Positions 16,420 to 26,157 of a DNA stretch of 64,000 nt are shown here, piece by piece (positions within the stretch are counted from its first letter, which is position 1; every line of letters starts with the position of its first letter). The position numbers and the translations under genes were made by a program. The DNA is from Candidatus Thioglobus sp. (GTDB lineage Bacteria > Pseudomonadota > Gammaproteobacteria > PS1 > Pseudothioglobaceae): positions 47,050-111,049 of the forward strand of contig DUCF01000036.1 in assembly GCA_012959965.1 (NCBI GenBank). Direction: 5' to 3'. The notes below the pieces were generated by a model. It searched no databases. It was not told the DNA's origin and saw only the letters and a program-made list of their open reading frames with translations.

Positions 16420-16861
16420 GGAGAGATCTTTGCATCATATTTCTAAAAGCGCTATTGTGCCCTACTCACCGCAGCAGATGTTCGCGCTTGTTAATGCTAT
16501 TAACGACTATCCGCAATTTCTAAACTGGTGCTCAGGCGCCTCTATTTTAAATCAATCTGAGCGTCAGATTACTGCCTCGGTTGAGATTAATAAAGGTGGC
16601 TTTAAACAAAAATTTATCACCAAAAACACGCTGCGTGCTTTTGACTTGATTGAAATGGAATTACTCGACGGCCCTTTTAAAACACTCTCTGGACAATGGC
16701 GCTTTGAAGCCCTGGGTGATAATGCGGCAAAAGTAGCTTTAGAATTGCAATTTTCTTTTAAATCAAGGCTGATGGATATTGCACTATCATCAATCTTCAC
16801 TCAAATCGCCAACTCTCAATTGGACGCTTTTATTATGCGCGCCAAACAGGTGTATGACTAA
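16418..16861 (+). CDS. ratA: RatA family protein (polyketide cyclase / COQ10-like START domain)
   Basis: 147 residues from the ATG at 16418. A TTG at 16430 is an alternative start: GGAGAG lies 4 bases before it, and the resulting N-terminus ([12 protein letters not shown]) matches the known length of relatives. Conserved features include [24 protein letters not shown] and the LVDGPF-like [15 protein letters not shown]. The COQ10-like START fold binds ubiquinone or lipid; in E. coli RatA was reported as a ribosome-association toxin. Divergent from smpB, as in E. coli. Its stop overlaps the start of the next gene. Confidence 0.85.
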   Translation: MERSLHHISKSAIVPYSPQQMFALVNAINDYPQFLNWCSGASILNQSERQITASVEINKGGFKQKFITKNTLRAFDLIEMELLDGPFKTLSGQWRFEALGDNAAKVALELQFSFKSRLMDIALSSIFTQIANSQLDAFIMRAKQVYD

Positions 16862-17384
16862 AATTATTGCCTTTAACAAGCCTTTTGGCACTTTATGTCA
16901 ATTTAGCGGCGAGGGTAACACCCTAGCAAAATACATCGACATACCTAATATCTACCCCGCTGGCAGACTGGATAAAGACTCCGAAGGTTTGGTTATCCTT
17001 ACCGATGACGGGAAACTGCAAAACCAAATCTCCAGCCCCAAATTTAACAAGCTGAAAATTTATGCAGTGCAAGTTGAGGGACTGATAAGTGATGATGCTA
17101 TTCAACAACTGTCTTCTGGAGTCAGACTTAACGATGGCCCTACCAAGCCAGCCAAAGTGCGAATTATTACCGAACCAGAATGGTTATGGAGCAGGGTGCC
17201 AGCCATTAGACAACGTATTAATATTCCAACCTCGTGGATTGAGCTCTCAATCAGCGAAGGCCGAAATCGCCAAGTAAGAAGAATGACCGCGCATGTGGGC
17301 TTTCCAACACTTCGACTGATTCGCACACAAGTGGGTGAATGGCAACTAAACAACTTAGCACAAGGCTCTTATGTCGTTCTTTAA
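16854..17384 (+). CDS. rluE: Pseudouridine synthase, RluE type
   Basis: 176 residues from [12 protein letters not shown], overlapping ratA by 8 bp. The catalytic aspartate is in AGRLDKDSEGLVILTDDG, and the C-terminal RNRQVRRMTAHVGFPTLRLIR is typical of the RsuA/RluB/E/F family. It has no S4 domain, which fits RluE, the enzyme making pseudouridine 2457 in 23S rRNA. An assignment to a close subfamily member cannot be excluded. It continues directly into the DUF455 gene with a 14-bp overlap. Confidence 0.87.
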   Translation: MTKIIAFNKPFGTLCQFSGEGNTLAKYIDIPNIYPAGRLDKDSEGLVILTDDGKLQNQISSPKFNKLKIYAVQVEGLISDDAIQQLSSGVRLNDGPTKPAKVRIITEPEWLWSRVPAIRQRINIPTSWIELSISEGRNRQVRRMTAHVGFPTLRLIRTQVGEWQLNNLAQGSYVVL

Positions 17385-18177
17385 ATTAGCTTACCAGGCA
17401 TTAATGTGTAATGTTGTGGATGAAAAAGTTCAGCTCACGCACCAACTTTTCAATGAAATACTGAATCAAGATTTAATCACTGATAGTGCAACACCTGTTG
17501 AAACAATAACCACACCAGGTCGCCCCGAAAGACCCGAATTGGTTAGTTACCAAAACACGCCAAAACGAGATCGATCCGACCTTGGTATGATTAAAACCAT
17601 CCACTCTATTTGCCATATTGAGTTTAACGCCATTAATTTAGCACTTGATGCGCTTTATCGCTTTCGAAAAATGCCCGATCAATACTACCGAGATTGGGCC
17701 AAGGTTTCACACGAAGAGGCACTACATTTCACCATGCTTAATGACTACCTTAAGGAGCTAAACTATCAATACGGCGACTTTGAGGCGCACAACGGCCTCT
17801 GGGAAATGACGGTTGAAACGGACTACGACGTGCTGGTGAGAATGGCTCTAGTGCCGAGAGTACTTGAAGCACGAGGCTTAGATGTCACCCCAAGTATTCA
17901 AACCAAATTCAAAAAATCAAAATTTTCTAAAATGGCAGAGATATTAGAAGTCATTTTCCAAGATGAAATTGGCCACGTAAAAATTGGTAATTATTGGTAC
18001 AAGCATCTGTGCAAAGAGCGTGACCTTGAACCGATGGAGATATTTGATCGTCTCATTAAAAAACACGTGGGTAAAAGCTTGCGTGGGCCTTTTAATTGGG
18101 AGGCAAGGTTGCTTTCAGACTTTACTGAAGCCGAACTCAATTACCTAGAGCACGCTAATAGGGAACGTACTAACTAG
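17371..18177 (+). CDS. DUF455 ferritin-like protein
   Basis: 268 residues, all helical in appearance. Di-iron-type ligands are visible as [25 protein letters not shown] and [14 protein letters not shown]: two E/H clusters arranged as in the ferritin-like superfamily (MiaE/DUF455). Family members are suspected metal-dependent oxygenases or tRNA-modifying enzymes, but no function is established for this branch. It overlaps rluE by 14 bp, so it may be part of an RNA-modification unit. Its 3' end overlaps the converging rnhA by 8 bp. Confidence 0.8.
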   Translation: MSFFKLAYQALMCNVVDEKVQLTHQLFNEILNQDLITDSATPVETITTPGRPERPELVSYQNTPKRDRSDLGMIKTIHSICHIEFNAINLALDALYRFRKMPDQYYRDWAKVSHEEALHFTMLNDYLKELNYQYGDFEAHNGLWEMTVETDYDVLVRMALVPRVLEARGLDVTPSIQTKFKKSKFSKMAEILEVIFQDEIGHVKIGNYWYKHLCKERDLEPMEIFDRLIKKHVGKSLRGPFNWEARLLSDFTEAELNYLEHANRERTN

Positions 18178-18607
18178 CCTCATCCATAGCCTCGTTGGCA
18201 AGCAAATCAGCCATGTCATTGCCAGGATCATCACTGTGGCCTTTAACCCAATACCAAGTCACCTCAAAAGCTTGATTAAGCTCATCTAATTGCTTCCACA
18301 ATTCAACGTTTTTTACCGGCTTTTTATTGGCGGTTTTCCAGCCCTTTAGCTTCCAACCACCAATCCAATCATTAATACCTTGAATAACGTATTTGGAATC
18401 GGTGTATAAGTCCACCGCAATATCTTTTGATTTGAGAGATTCGAGCGCTTTAATGGCTGCAGTCAACTCCATCTTATTATTAGTGGTGTCTTGCTCGGCG
18501 CCTTTGAGTTTTTTCTCTTTGCCTTTGTAGCGCAACCAAACACCCCAGCCACCTAAGCCTGGATTGCCGCGACAACCGCCATCGGTGTAAATTACTATCC
18601 TATCCAT
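18170..18607 (-). CDS. rnhA: Ribonuclease HI
   Basis: 145 residues from [17 protein letters not shown]. The longer open frame would run into the gene before it. Catalytic acids are seen in [11 protein letters not shown] (D), [10 protein letters not shown] (E), LYTDSKYV (D) and GNDMAD (D). It cuts the RNA strand of RNA-DNA hybrids. The start lies 5 bp after the amidotransferase stop, so the two are likely co-transcribed, though no functional link is evident. Confidence 0.96.
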   Translation of the reverse strand: MDRIVIYTDGGCRGNPGLGGWGVWLRYKGKEKKLKGAEQDTTNNKMELTAAIKALESLKSKDIAVDLYTDSKYVIQGINDWIGGWKLKGWKTANKKPVKNVELWKQLDELNQAFEVTWYWVKGHSDDPGNDMADLLANEAMDEAS

Positions 18608-18612
18608 AAAAT

Positions 18613-20385
18613 TTAATTGTCCAAATTCGTTTGAAACCAAAACTCTAATAAGGCCATATGCCAGAGCCGTGAGCCATTCAGTGCTGTCATATAATCCCTA
18701 GGGGAGTGGATCACTTTTTGAACATAACTTTGATTAAAAATACCACGATTAACGCAAGCGTTGGAGGTGAGTATATCAGACATAAACTCTAGAAATTCAC
18801 CCTGAACATACTTCAATGCAGGCATAGGAAAATAGCCTTTTTTACGATCAATCACACTGTCCGGCAATAGCCCCCTTGAGATTTGTTTTAAGGGGTATTT
18901 ACCCTCTTCTCTCATCTTCAACTGTGGCGGCAATTGTAACGCCCACTCCACCAACTTGGTGTCCATAAATGGCACGCGTGCCTCTAAACCCCAAGCCATT
19001 GTCATGTTGTCCACTCGCTTCACTGGGTCGTCAACAATTAAACGAGTGATGTCGGTACGAAACACTTTGTCCATAAAGGTCTCTGCACCCGATTTTAAGA
19101 ACTCTTTATTGAGCCAGTCGTGAGTATGGTTTTCACCGTGATATTGTTTATTCACCGTATTCAGAAAATCTTCATGCGGTCTATCTACATAATGTTTGGA
19201 AAAACGACTAATGTCATCGCCCTGCTCGGCCGCCATTCTTGAATACCAAAAATAACCGGCAAATGCCTCGTCAGCACCTTGACCCGATAACACCACTTTA
19301 ATATGTTTTGACACTTGCTCTGAGAGTAAGTAAAAAGCCACTGCATCTTGTCCCACCATGGGTTCGGCCATATTAGCCACAGCCTCTGATAGTCTTGGTA
19401 ACACCTCTGCGTTACTGATGACGTATTTTTCATGTCGCGTATTGAATTTTTTTACAATTTGATCGGAGTACTCAAACTCACTGCCGGCTTCGTCATCGAT
19501 GTCTTCAAAACCAATCGAAAATGTACGAATATCTTGATGTCCTGCCTCATGCAACAAACCAACCAATAGAGAGGAATCAAGACCACCAGAAAGCAACACA
19601 CCAATAGGAACATCGGCGGCTTGCATTCTTTTCATTACAGCCTCGGTTAATAATTCGTGCGTTTTTTCAATGTATTCGCCATCGCTCAATTTTTCTATTG
19701 GACGCTGAGCTATTGGATTCCAGTAGGTTTTTTCGACAAATTTTCCATTTTTATTAATGGTAATTGTCGTTGCAGGTTTCACCTTGCGGATACCGCTGAT
19801 AATCGTATTCGGTGCTGGCACAACGCCGTGAAGCGATAATTGCTGCTGCAGGGCAATCGGGTTAATGCTTTTGTCGATATTTTGAGTTAGCAACGCTTGC
19901 GTGTTGGAGGCAAAAGTAATTGCTTTATCGCTGAGACTGTAATAAAACGGCTTAATACCCATACGATCACGAGCAATAAATAATTGCTGCTTCGCTTGAT
20001 CCCAAATCGCAAAGGCAAACATGCCGTCCAAATGCACGACACACTCCTCACCCCAGTGATGATAAGCCTTCAAAATAACCTCAGTATCCGAATGTGAGAA
20101 GAACTGATAACCCTTGTCAATCAGTTGTTGACGTAGAGCCTGGTAGTTATAAATCGTACCATTAAAAACCAATGTTAAGCCAAGTGCATCATCCACCATG
20201 GGCTGAGCGCCATGAGAAGAGAGGTCAATAACACTTAACCGTTGATGTCCAAAGCCGATACTACCCTTAATCCATTGGCCTTTTGAATCGGGTCCACGTC
20301 GGGCAATTTTAGCCATCATTGTACTTAAAGCGTCTGTTTTAACCCCTACACCATCAAAGCGTAACTGACCACAAATTCCGCACAT
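18613..20385 (-). CDS. Asparagine-synthase-family amidotransferase, NAGGN type (AsnO-like)
   Basis: 590 residues. The N-terminal class II glutaminase starts with Cys2 ([12 protein letters not shown]), and the ATP-pyrophosphatase loop is [12 protein letters not shown]. Length and the segments [27 protein letters not shown] and GVVPAPNTI match the amidotransferase that amidates the end of the osmolyte N-acetylglutaminylglutamine amide rather than plain asparagine synthetase AsnB (about 554 residues). The usual partners (acetyltransferase/ATP-grasp ligase and peptidase) are not adjacent. It might therefore serve as the cell's asparagine synthetase. Family certain, substrate inferred. Confidence 0.85.
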   Translation of the reverse strand: MCGICGQLRFDGVGVKTDALSTMMAKIARRGPDSKGQWIKGSIGFGHQRLSVIDLSSHGAQPMVDDALGLTLVFNGTIYNYQALRQQLIDKGYQFFSHSDTEVILKAYHHWGEECVVHLDGMFAFAIWDQAKQQLFIARDRMGIKPFYYSLSDKAITFASNTQALLTQNIDKSINPIALQQQLSLHGVVPAPNTIISGIRKVKPATTITINKNGKFVEKTYWNPIAQRPIEKLSDGEYIEKTHELLTEAVMKRMQAADVPIGVLLSGGLDSSLLVGLLHEAGHQDIRTFSIGFEDIDDEAGSEFEYSDQIVKKFNTRHEKYVISNAEVLPRLSEAVANMAEPMVGQDAVAFYLLSEQVSKHIKVVLSGQGADEAFAGYFWYSRMAAEQGDDISRFSKHYVDRPHEDFLNTVNKQYHGENHTHDWLNKEFLKSGAETFMDKVFRTDITRLIVDDPVKRVDNMTMAWGLEARVPFMDTKLVEWALQLPPQLKMREEGKYPLKQISRGLLPDSVIDRKKGYFPMPALKYVQGEFLEFMSDILTSNACVNRGIFNQSYVQKVIHSPRDYMTALNGSRLWHMALLEFWFQTNLDN

Positions 20386-20436
20386 ATTTCATTCTTGATA
20401 TAAAATGGTTTATTTTACAATTAATACTGATTTACC
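20386..20436. promoter_or_regulatory. Divergent promoter region between the amidotransferase and leuC
   Basis: Only 51 bp separate the two divergent starts, so both promoters must lie here or inside the genes. Rightward, TTGATA (20395-20400) and TACAAT (20416-20421) are 15 bp apart, slightly short. Leftward, a TTGTAA-like -35 is visible but the -10 is unclear. Confidence 0.4.
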
Positions 20437-21837
20437 ATGGCACAAACGCTCTACGACAAGCTAATGAGTGCGCATATCGTGCGCGAGCAAGACGGCGCTA
20501 CTTTGATTTATATTGATCGCCAACTTATTCACGAAGTCACTTCGCCTCAAGCCTTCGAAGGTCTTGCGCTCGCCAATAGAAAACCTTGGCGAATAGAGGC
20601 TAATTTAGCCGTACCTGATCATAACGTACCAACCACTGAGCGCTCTAGCGGCGTGAGCGGTATTGAAGATCCAATCTCTAGACTGCAAGTTGAAACATTG
20701 GATAAAAATTGCGCAGAATTTGAAATCAATGAAATTCCAATGAATGACATTCGTCAAGGCATTGTTCATGTCATTGGGCCCGAGCAAGGGGCAACATTAC
20801 CGGGTATGAGTATTGTTTGTGGCGACTCACACACCTCGACTCATGGCGCATTGGGAGCGATGGCTTTTGGTATTGGCACCTCGGAAGTCGAACATGTTTT
20901 GGCCACGGGCTGCCTATGGCAATCCAAAGCAAAAAATCTAAAAATTGAAGTCAATGGCGCGCTCAATCCGCACGTCAGCGCCAAGGATATTGCGCTCTAT
21001 ATTATTGGTCAAATTGGTACAGCAGGTGGTACAGGTTACGCCATTGAATTCTGTGGCTCCAGCATTGAGGATCTTTCTGTCGAAGGCAGAATGACACTGT
21101 GCAATATGGCGATTGAAGCCGGTGCACGAGTGGGCATGGTTGCCGTTGATCAAAAAACCGTTGATTACGTACAGGGCAAGCCATTTTCACCATCAGGCGA
21201 CAACTGGACAAAAGCCGTTGATTACTGGCAAACTCTACACAGTGACGAAGGTGCATTTTTTGACAAAAGCATTATTATTAACGCAAGCGATATCGAGCTA
21301 CAAGTAACTTGGGGAACTTCCCCAGAAATGGTGATTGACATTAATGGCTCAGTACCCGATCCAAGCAAGGAGTCCGACCCTGTGAAAGCAGAAAGTATTC
21401 GCAACGCACTAAGCTATATTCACTTAGAACCAAACACGCCCATCAAATCGGTCGAAATTGATAAAGTCTTTATCGGCTCTTGCACCAATTCTCGTATCGA
21501 AGATTTACGCGCAGCGGCTGCTGTTGCTAAGGGCAAAAAAATAGCCAACAACGTTAAATTAGCGTTGGTTGTGCCGGGCTCTGGTCTGATCAAAAAACAA
21601 GCGGAGGAAGAAGGGCTTGATACCATTTTTACCGATGCAGGTTTTGAGTGGCGTGAGCCAGGATGTTCGATGTGTCTAGCAATGAACGCCGACAAACTTG
21701 AAGTGGGTGAGCGCTGTGCAAGCACTTCCAATAGAAACTTTGAGGGTCGTCAAGGTCAGGGCTCTTTCACTCACTTGGTAAGCCCTGCATTAGCTGCAGC
21801 AAGTGCTATCGCCGGCCATTTTTCTGGAGTCAACTGA
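20437..21837 (+). CDS. leuC: 3-isopropylmalate dehydratase, large subunit
   Basis: 466 residues, the standard bacterial length. The [4Fe-4S] cysteines lie in [13 protein letters not shown] and [10 protein letters not shown]; substrate contacts are in [12 protein letters not shown]. With LeuD it converts 2-isopropylmalate to 3-isopropylmalate in leucine synthesis. It shares one base with leuD. leuA and leuB are not in the window; ruvA follows leuD in the place where leuB is common. Confidence 0.97.
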   Translation: MAQTLYDKLMSAHIVREQDGATLIYIDRQLIHEVTSPQAFEGLALANRKPWRIEANLAVPDHNVPTTERSSGVSGIEDPISRLQVETLDKNCAEFEINEIPMNDIRQGIVHVIGPEQGATLPGMSIVCGDSHTSTHGALGAMAFGIGTSEVEHVLATGCLWQSKAKNLKIEVNGALNPHVSAKDIALYIIGQIGTAGGTGYAIEFCGSSIEDLSVEGRMTLCNMAIEAGARVGMVAVDQKTVDYVQGKPFSPSGDNWTKAVDYWQTLHSDEGAFFDKSIIINASDIELQVTWGTSPEMVIDINGSVPDPSKESDPVKAESIRNALSYIHLEPNTPIKSVEIDKVFIGSCTNSRIEDLRAAAAVAKGKKIANNVKLALVVPGSGLIKKQAEEEGLDTIFTDAGFEWREPGCSMCLAMNADKLEVGERCASTSNRNFEGRQGQGSFTHLVSPALAAASAIAGHFSGVN

Positions 21838-22451
21838 TGCAAGCATTTACTACAATAAACTCCATTGCAGCGCCCCTTGATCGTGCCAATATTGACACCG
21901 ATGCCATCATTCCAAAGCAGTTTTTAAAATCGATTAAACGTTCGGGCTTTGGCCCCAATCTTTTTGACGAATGGCGCTATCTCGATCACGGCGAAGTTGG
22001 TATGGACAATTCAAAACGCCCATTAAATCCTGACTTCGTACTGAACAACCCTAAATACGCAGGTGCGCAAATTTTACTTGCTCGAGAAAACTTTGGCTGT
22101 GGCTCATCACGTGAACATGCCCCTTGGGCGCTTGAAGACTTTGGCTTTAAAGCAATTATCGCACCAAGTTTTGCTGATATTTTTTATAACAATTGTTTTA
22201 AAAATGGCATTCTACCGATTGTATTAAGTCATGGTGTTGTTGATGCTTTGTTCGCTTATAAAGGTGAGATTGGTGTCGATTTAGAGAGTCAATGCGTTAC
22301 CACTAGCGCGAACACCTACTCTTTCGAAGTCGACGCAGAGCGTAAAAGAAGACTGCTTAACGGTCTCGATGATATCGCCCTAACGCTTCAATATGAAGAC
22401 GACATTCGTCACTTTGAAGTCAAGCATTTCAAGCGGCATCCCTGGTTATGA
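21837..22451 (+). CDS. leuD: 3-isopropylmalate dehydratase, small subunit
   Basis: 204 residues with the swivelling-domain motifs [16 protein letters not shown] and [15 protein letters not shown]. It completes the active site of LeuC. It begins on the last base of leuC and overlaps ruvA by 4 bp (ATGA), so leuC, leuD and ruvA form one translationally coupled operon. Confidence 0.97.
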   Translation: MQAFTTINSIAAPLDRANIDTDAIIPKQFLKSIKRSGFGPNLFDEWRYLDHGEVGMDNSKRPLNPDFVLNNPKYAGAQILLARENFGCGSSREHAPWALEDFGFKAIIAPSFADIFYNNCFKNGILPIVLSHGVVDALFAYKGEIGVDLESQCVTTSANTYSFEVDAERKRRLLNGLDDIALTLQYEDDIRHFEVKHFKRHPWL

Positions 22452-23044
22452 TTGCACAGCTTAGCGGTCAAATTTTAAGCAAGAACCCACCGGAAGTTGT
22501 GGTGGAAGTGGCCGGTATCGGCTACGAAATACTCTGCCCAATGTCGACTTTTTACCAACTCGGTGATACCGGTGGCAATGTGTTGCTCTACACTCATTTA
22601 AGCATTAAAGAGGATTCTCACACACTGTTTGGTTTTATCACTAAAGACGAGAAAATTCTTTTTAGGGAGCTTATCCGAGTCAATGGCGTTGGCCCTAAGG
22701 TTGCACTTGCTATTCTCTCGCATTTAACTGTAGGCTCTCTCGTTGAATGCATTAGCAATGAAGACGCTGATCTCTTAGCAAAAACCCCAGGAATCGGCAA
22801 AAAGACCGCTTTAAAACTGATTGTTGAGCTTCAAGATAGGCTGAATAAGGTTGAATTTTCAAGCGGCGTTATGACGACTGCAGGCGTTGTTCAAAACAAC
22901 AATAATCCTAATACCAAAAAAGCGTTAGAAGCTTTGCAGTCATTAGGCTTTAAAGCAAAAGAAGCGAATAATATGATTACCGCTATTGAAGATCAAACCC
23001 TCTCTACCGAAGAGCTAATCCGCCAAGCACTGAAAAATAAATAA
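22448..23044 (+). CDS. ruvA: Holliday junction helicase subunit RuvA
   Basis: 198 residues. An N-terminal OB fold ([27 protein letters not shown]) is followed by two helix-hairpin-helix motifs ([13 protein letters not shown] and [13 protein letters not shown]) and the C-terminal RuvB-contact domain. RuvA tetramers hold the junction for RuvB-driven branch migration. ruvB and ruvC, usually adjacent, are absent here; instead the gene is coupled to leuD. It converges tightly on the RND gene (3 bp). Confidence 0.95.
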   Translation: MIAQLSGQILSKNPPEVVVEVAGIGYEILCPMSTFYQLGDTGGNVLLYTHLSIKEDSHTLFGFITKDEKILFRELIRVNGVGPKVALAILSHLTVGSLVECISNEDADLLAKTPGIGKKTALKLIVELQDRLNKVEFSSGVMTTAGVVQNNNNPNTKKALEALQSLGFKAKEANNMITAIEDQTLSTEELIRQALKNK

Positions 23045-23047
23045 AGC

Positions 23048-26000
23048 CTAACCTGCTTTACTAAGTCGCTTCTCTTTAATTTTGCCCATCCAATTAATGA
23101 AGTCGTAATTCATCGAATACAAACACGGCAAAAGGATTAACGTCATCACCGTACCAAATAACAGGCCATAACCTAGCGCCAAAACCATAGGCTGCAATAA
23201 GTAGTCCACACCACCAATGCCGTACGCTAAAGGCAGTACGCCGGCCAATGTTGTTAAGCTTGTCAGCACAACAGCGCGCAAACGATCTTTAGATCCTTTG
23301 GCAATCCAGGAAAAGGCATTTTCAGTCAGCGATTTCTTAGCCTTAATATAATTCAGATGACTAACCATCACCAGAGAATCATTGACAATCACACCGATTA
23401 ACGCCAAACAACCCATAACTGCGAAAAAGCTGAGTGTTTCGCCGTGTAAATAGAACGCCCAAATCACACCAATCAATGAGAATGGAATGCTGGAAATAAC
23501 CAACATTGGCTGCGACCAAGAATTAAATAACAACATCAACAGCAGAAACACACCAAAGATTGACATAATGAAAGCATTGACGAAGCTGTTCATTGATTCA
23601 TCCATTTCCTTTGCGCCACCCTCGCTAATTAAGCGCACTTCAGGGTAATTATTAGCCATATCTAGCTGCTCTATTACCACCTCCATTATTCCTTGCGGTG
23701 TGGCCACACCATCCTCTACGCTAGCAGTAATTGACACCGAACGCTCGCCATCGAAATGATTAAGGTCGGGCTCGCCAGCAATCTCTCGAATCGTTGAAAA
23801 CTGACTCATCGGAATCAACTTGCCTTGGTTGTTCATCACCTTAGTTTCGGTAATAAACACTTCAGAGTAATCTTTTTCACCCAAATAAATTCGGACACTG
23901 GTTTCTTTTTCATCGAAGCGAACATTGGTTACATCAAGGCCGGAATAAATAAGTCTCAAATGCCTGTACACCTGCATATAGTCAACACCAAGTTCTGACA
24001 TAACATCAAAATCCAATACCGTTTCGATGCGCGCTTTGCCGGCTTTATCGTTACGTTCGATACTGTCTACACCGTCAAAAGAGTCTAATATATCCGCAAC
24101 AGCATTGGCAGCAGCTAACCGTTGCGCATTATTGCTACTGACAAGGTTAATTTCTAAATCTTCACCGGTTGGCGGACCCGGCCTTTCAACGTTAAAATGA
24201 ACTTCAATGCCTTCTATTTTTTCCACTTGGGCATATATCAATTCAACAATCTCTTGGGCGCCCCGCTCTCGATCGCTAGATGGAGTCAGAGAAATAGTAA
24301 TTTCAGCCTGATTGGTAAACCAGCTACCGATATCGCTAGTTAGGTAATTCAAATCATCGCCAGCTTGCTCAATAATAACACCCTCAACCTGTGCAACCAG
24401 CCCCTCTGTATAGCTCGATGAACTGCCTGTCGGCGCCTCCATAAATCCGTGTATTGCATCAGAACCTTGCGAAGGAAATAAGGTAAATGGCATATACACA
24501 ATAGCGAACCAAAGCGAAAACCCAAATAAAGCACTAAAAAATGCCACAACCCAATAGCGCCAAGCAAGTATTTTGACTAACATATTCTCAAACCAACTCT
24601 CAAATGGCTGAAACCAAGTTTTTTGTTTTTCTGATTTAATGCTAGCTAAGTGCGCAGGAAGTGCCAAACTAACCTCTAGAAACGAAAAAGTCAACGCAAA
24701 AATCACCACGATTGGAATTAAGTAAATAAACTTACCCATCGTTCCCGTCATCAAGAACATGGATGACATTGCCAATATCGATGTTAGAATGGTGGTGATA
24801 ACCGGCATAATCACGCGCTTAAAACCAGTAACAACGTTCTCATAAAGGTTATTACCTTTCACCTTGTAATGGTGAATGCTCTCAGCAATGATAATACTGT
24901 CATCAACCACAATACCCAATACCAAAATCATTGCCGCTAGAGAGACCAAATTAATAGTCTCTCCTGCCAAGCCAAGAAGTGCCACTGTACCCAGTAGACT
25001 CACAGGCAAGCTCACAGCTACCCAAATAGCGGTCTTGAATGAAAGAAAAACACCAAGAACTATCAACACCAGAACCAAACCAACAATGCCGTTTTTAGTA
25101 ACAATATCAAGACGATTTCTAACAACTTCGGACTGGTCGTGAGTGAAGAAAATGCGCAACTCTTGCGGGTAAGTTTTTTGCAACTCCTCAACTTTTGCTC
25201 TTAGCAAATCCACCGTTCGAATGACGTCAGCGTGTTTTTGTTTTTTGATACTTAGGACAAAGCCTTTGGTGCCGTTAACCCTAATGATATCGGTCTCTCT
25301 AGCATTACCTCTAACAACATTGGCAATGTCTTTAACCCTGACAACAGGGCCACCAAATACCGACTTGATAACAACATTTTCTATTTCGGAGATGTCTTGA
25401 TATTCGGTCAAAATAACAATGTTTTTACGCTGATCTCCGGCATTATTATCGCCCACAGTAAAGCGCGCGTTACGACTCGAAATTGCATTTCTGACTTGGT
25501 CAGCAGATATTTGGTATTGATTTAATTTGTCGGCATTAAGGCGGATTTGCAACTCTTTATCCAAATAGCCCTTCTTATCCACTTTGGCCACACCCTTAAT
25601 AACGGAGAGGTGTTTTTCTAGTTCATCAGTAATACCTTTGGCTTGCTCATAATCAATCTGTGAGCCATCGATATTAATTTGAAGGATAGGAAATTGTGCT
25701 GTATTCCAGTCAATCACCCTTGGATCATCAACTTCATCCGGCAACGATAAACCACTCATTGCGCTTCGGATATCAGCCTTTAATGTTTGAACGTCGTCGA
25801 TTTCTTGTGACAATTGCACAATAACACTGGACACTCCCTCTCTAGAAGAGGAGGTAAAACTGTCTATGCCGTCAAGGTTTTGGAGTGCACTCTCAACAAC
25901 ATCGGTCACCCCTTTTTCCACATCCTCAGGAGATGCGCTCGGGTAACCGGTGGTGATGCTCATGATTTCGAAATCCACAGCCGGAAACATATCACGACGA

Positions 26001-26098
26001 ATTTCTTGCAAAGTTAGCAAGCCCACAGCAATTACCGAAAAGGTAAAGACTAGAGCAAACTTTTTTTGACGAGCAAAAAAATTAAGAAAAGACTCCAT
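23048..26098 (-). CDS. RND-family efflux permease (AcrB/HAE1-like)
   Basis: 1016 residues. The architecture is two repeats, each with one helix near the start (FALVFTFSVIAVGLLTL and its later counterpart), a large periplasmic porter region, then a helix bundle. The first bundle includes GIVVDDSIIIAESIHHYK, with the paired aspartates of the proton relay; the second has VIVNDSLVMVSHLN. It exports drugs, dyes, lipids or metals by proton antiport across both membranes. No periplasmic adaptor (MFP) or outer-membrane channel gene is adjacent, which is unusual. An inverted repeat stands just upstream. Confidence 0.9.
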   Translation of the reverse strand: MESFLNFFARQKKFALVFTFSVIAVGLLTLQEIRRDMFPAVDFEIMSITTGYPSASPEDVEKGVTDVVESALQNLDGIDSFTSSSREGVSSVIVQLSQEIDDVQTLKADIRSAMSGLSLPDEVDDPRVIDWNTAQFPILQINIDGSQIDYEQAKGITDELEKHLSVIKGVAKVDKKGYLDKELQIRLNADKLNQYQISADQVRNAISSRNARFTVGDNNAGDQRKNIVILTEYQDISEIENVVIKSVFGGPVVRVKDIANVVRGNARETDIIRVNGTKGFVLSIKKQKHADVIRTVDLLRAKVEELQKTYPQELRIFFTHDQSEVVRNRLDIVTKNGIVGLVLVLIVLGVFLSFKTAIWVAVSLPVSLLGTVALLGLAGETINLVSLAAMILVLGIVVDDSIIIAESIHHYKVKGNNLYENVVTGFKRVIMPVITTILTSILAMSSMFLMTGTMGKFIYLIPIVVIFALTFSFLEVSLALPAHLASIKSEKQKTWFQPFESWFENMLVKILAWRYWVVAFFSALFGFSLWFAIVYMPFTLFPSQGSDAIHGFMEAPTGSSSSYTEGLVAQVEGVIIEQAGDDLNYLTSDIGSWFTNQAEITISLTPSSDRERGAQEIVELIYAQVEKIEGIEVHFNVERPGPPTGEDLEINLVSSNNAQRLAAANAVADILDSFDGVDSIERNDKAGKARIETVLDFDVMSELGVDYMQVYRHLRLIYSGLDVTNVRFDEKETSVRIYLGEKDYSEVFITETKVMNNQGKLIPMSQFSTIREIAGEPDLNHFDGERSVSITASVEDGVATPQGIMEVVIEQLDMANNYPEVRLISEGGAKEMDESMNSFVNAFIMSIFGVFLLLMLLFNSWSQPMLVISSIPFSLIGVIWAFYLHGETLSFFAVMGCLALIGVIVNDSLVMVSHLNYIKAKKSLTENAFSWIAKGSKDRLRAVVLTSLTTLAGVLPLAYGIGGVDYLLQPMVLALGYGLLFGTVMTLILLPCLYSMNYDFINWMGKIKEKRLSKAG

Positions 26099-26110
26099 AA
26101 AGACTCCGAA

Positions 26111-26145
26111 TTGACGTTACTCTAATGTTACATAAAAAACGTCAA
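26111..26145. promoter_or_regulatory. Inverted repeat before the RND gene (possible operator)
   Basis: TTGACGTT (26111-26118) and its exact complement AACGTCAA (26138-26145) flank a 19-base centre, 13 bp upstream of the RND start. Two 8-bp half-sites about two and a half DNA turns apart fit a dimeric repressor; no regulator gene is adjacent. Confidence 0.4.
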
Positions 26146-26157
26146 AAAGCATCTTAT

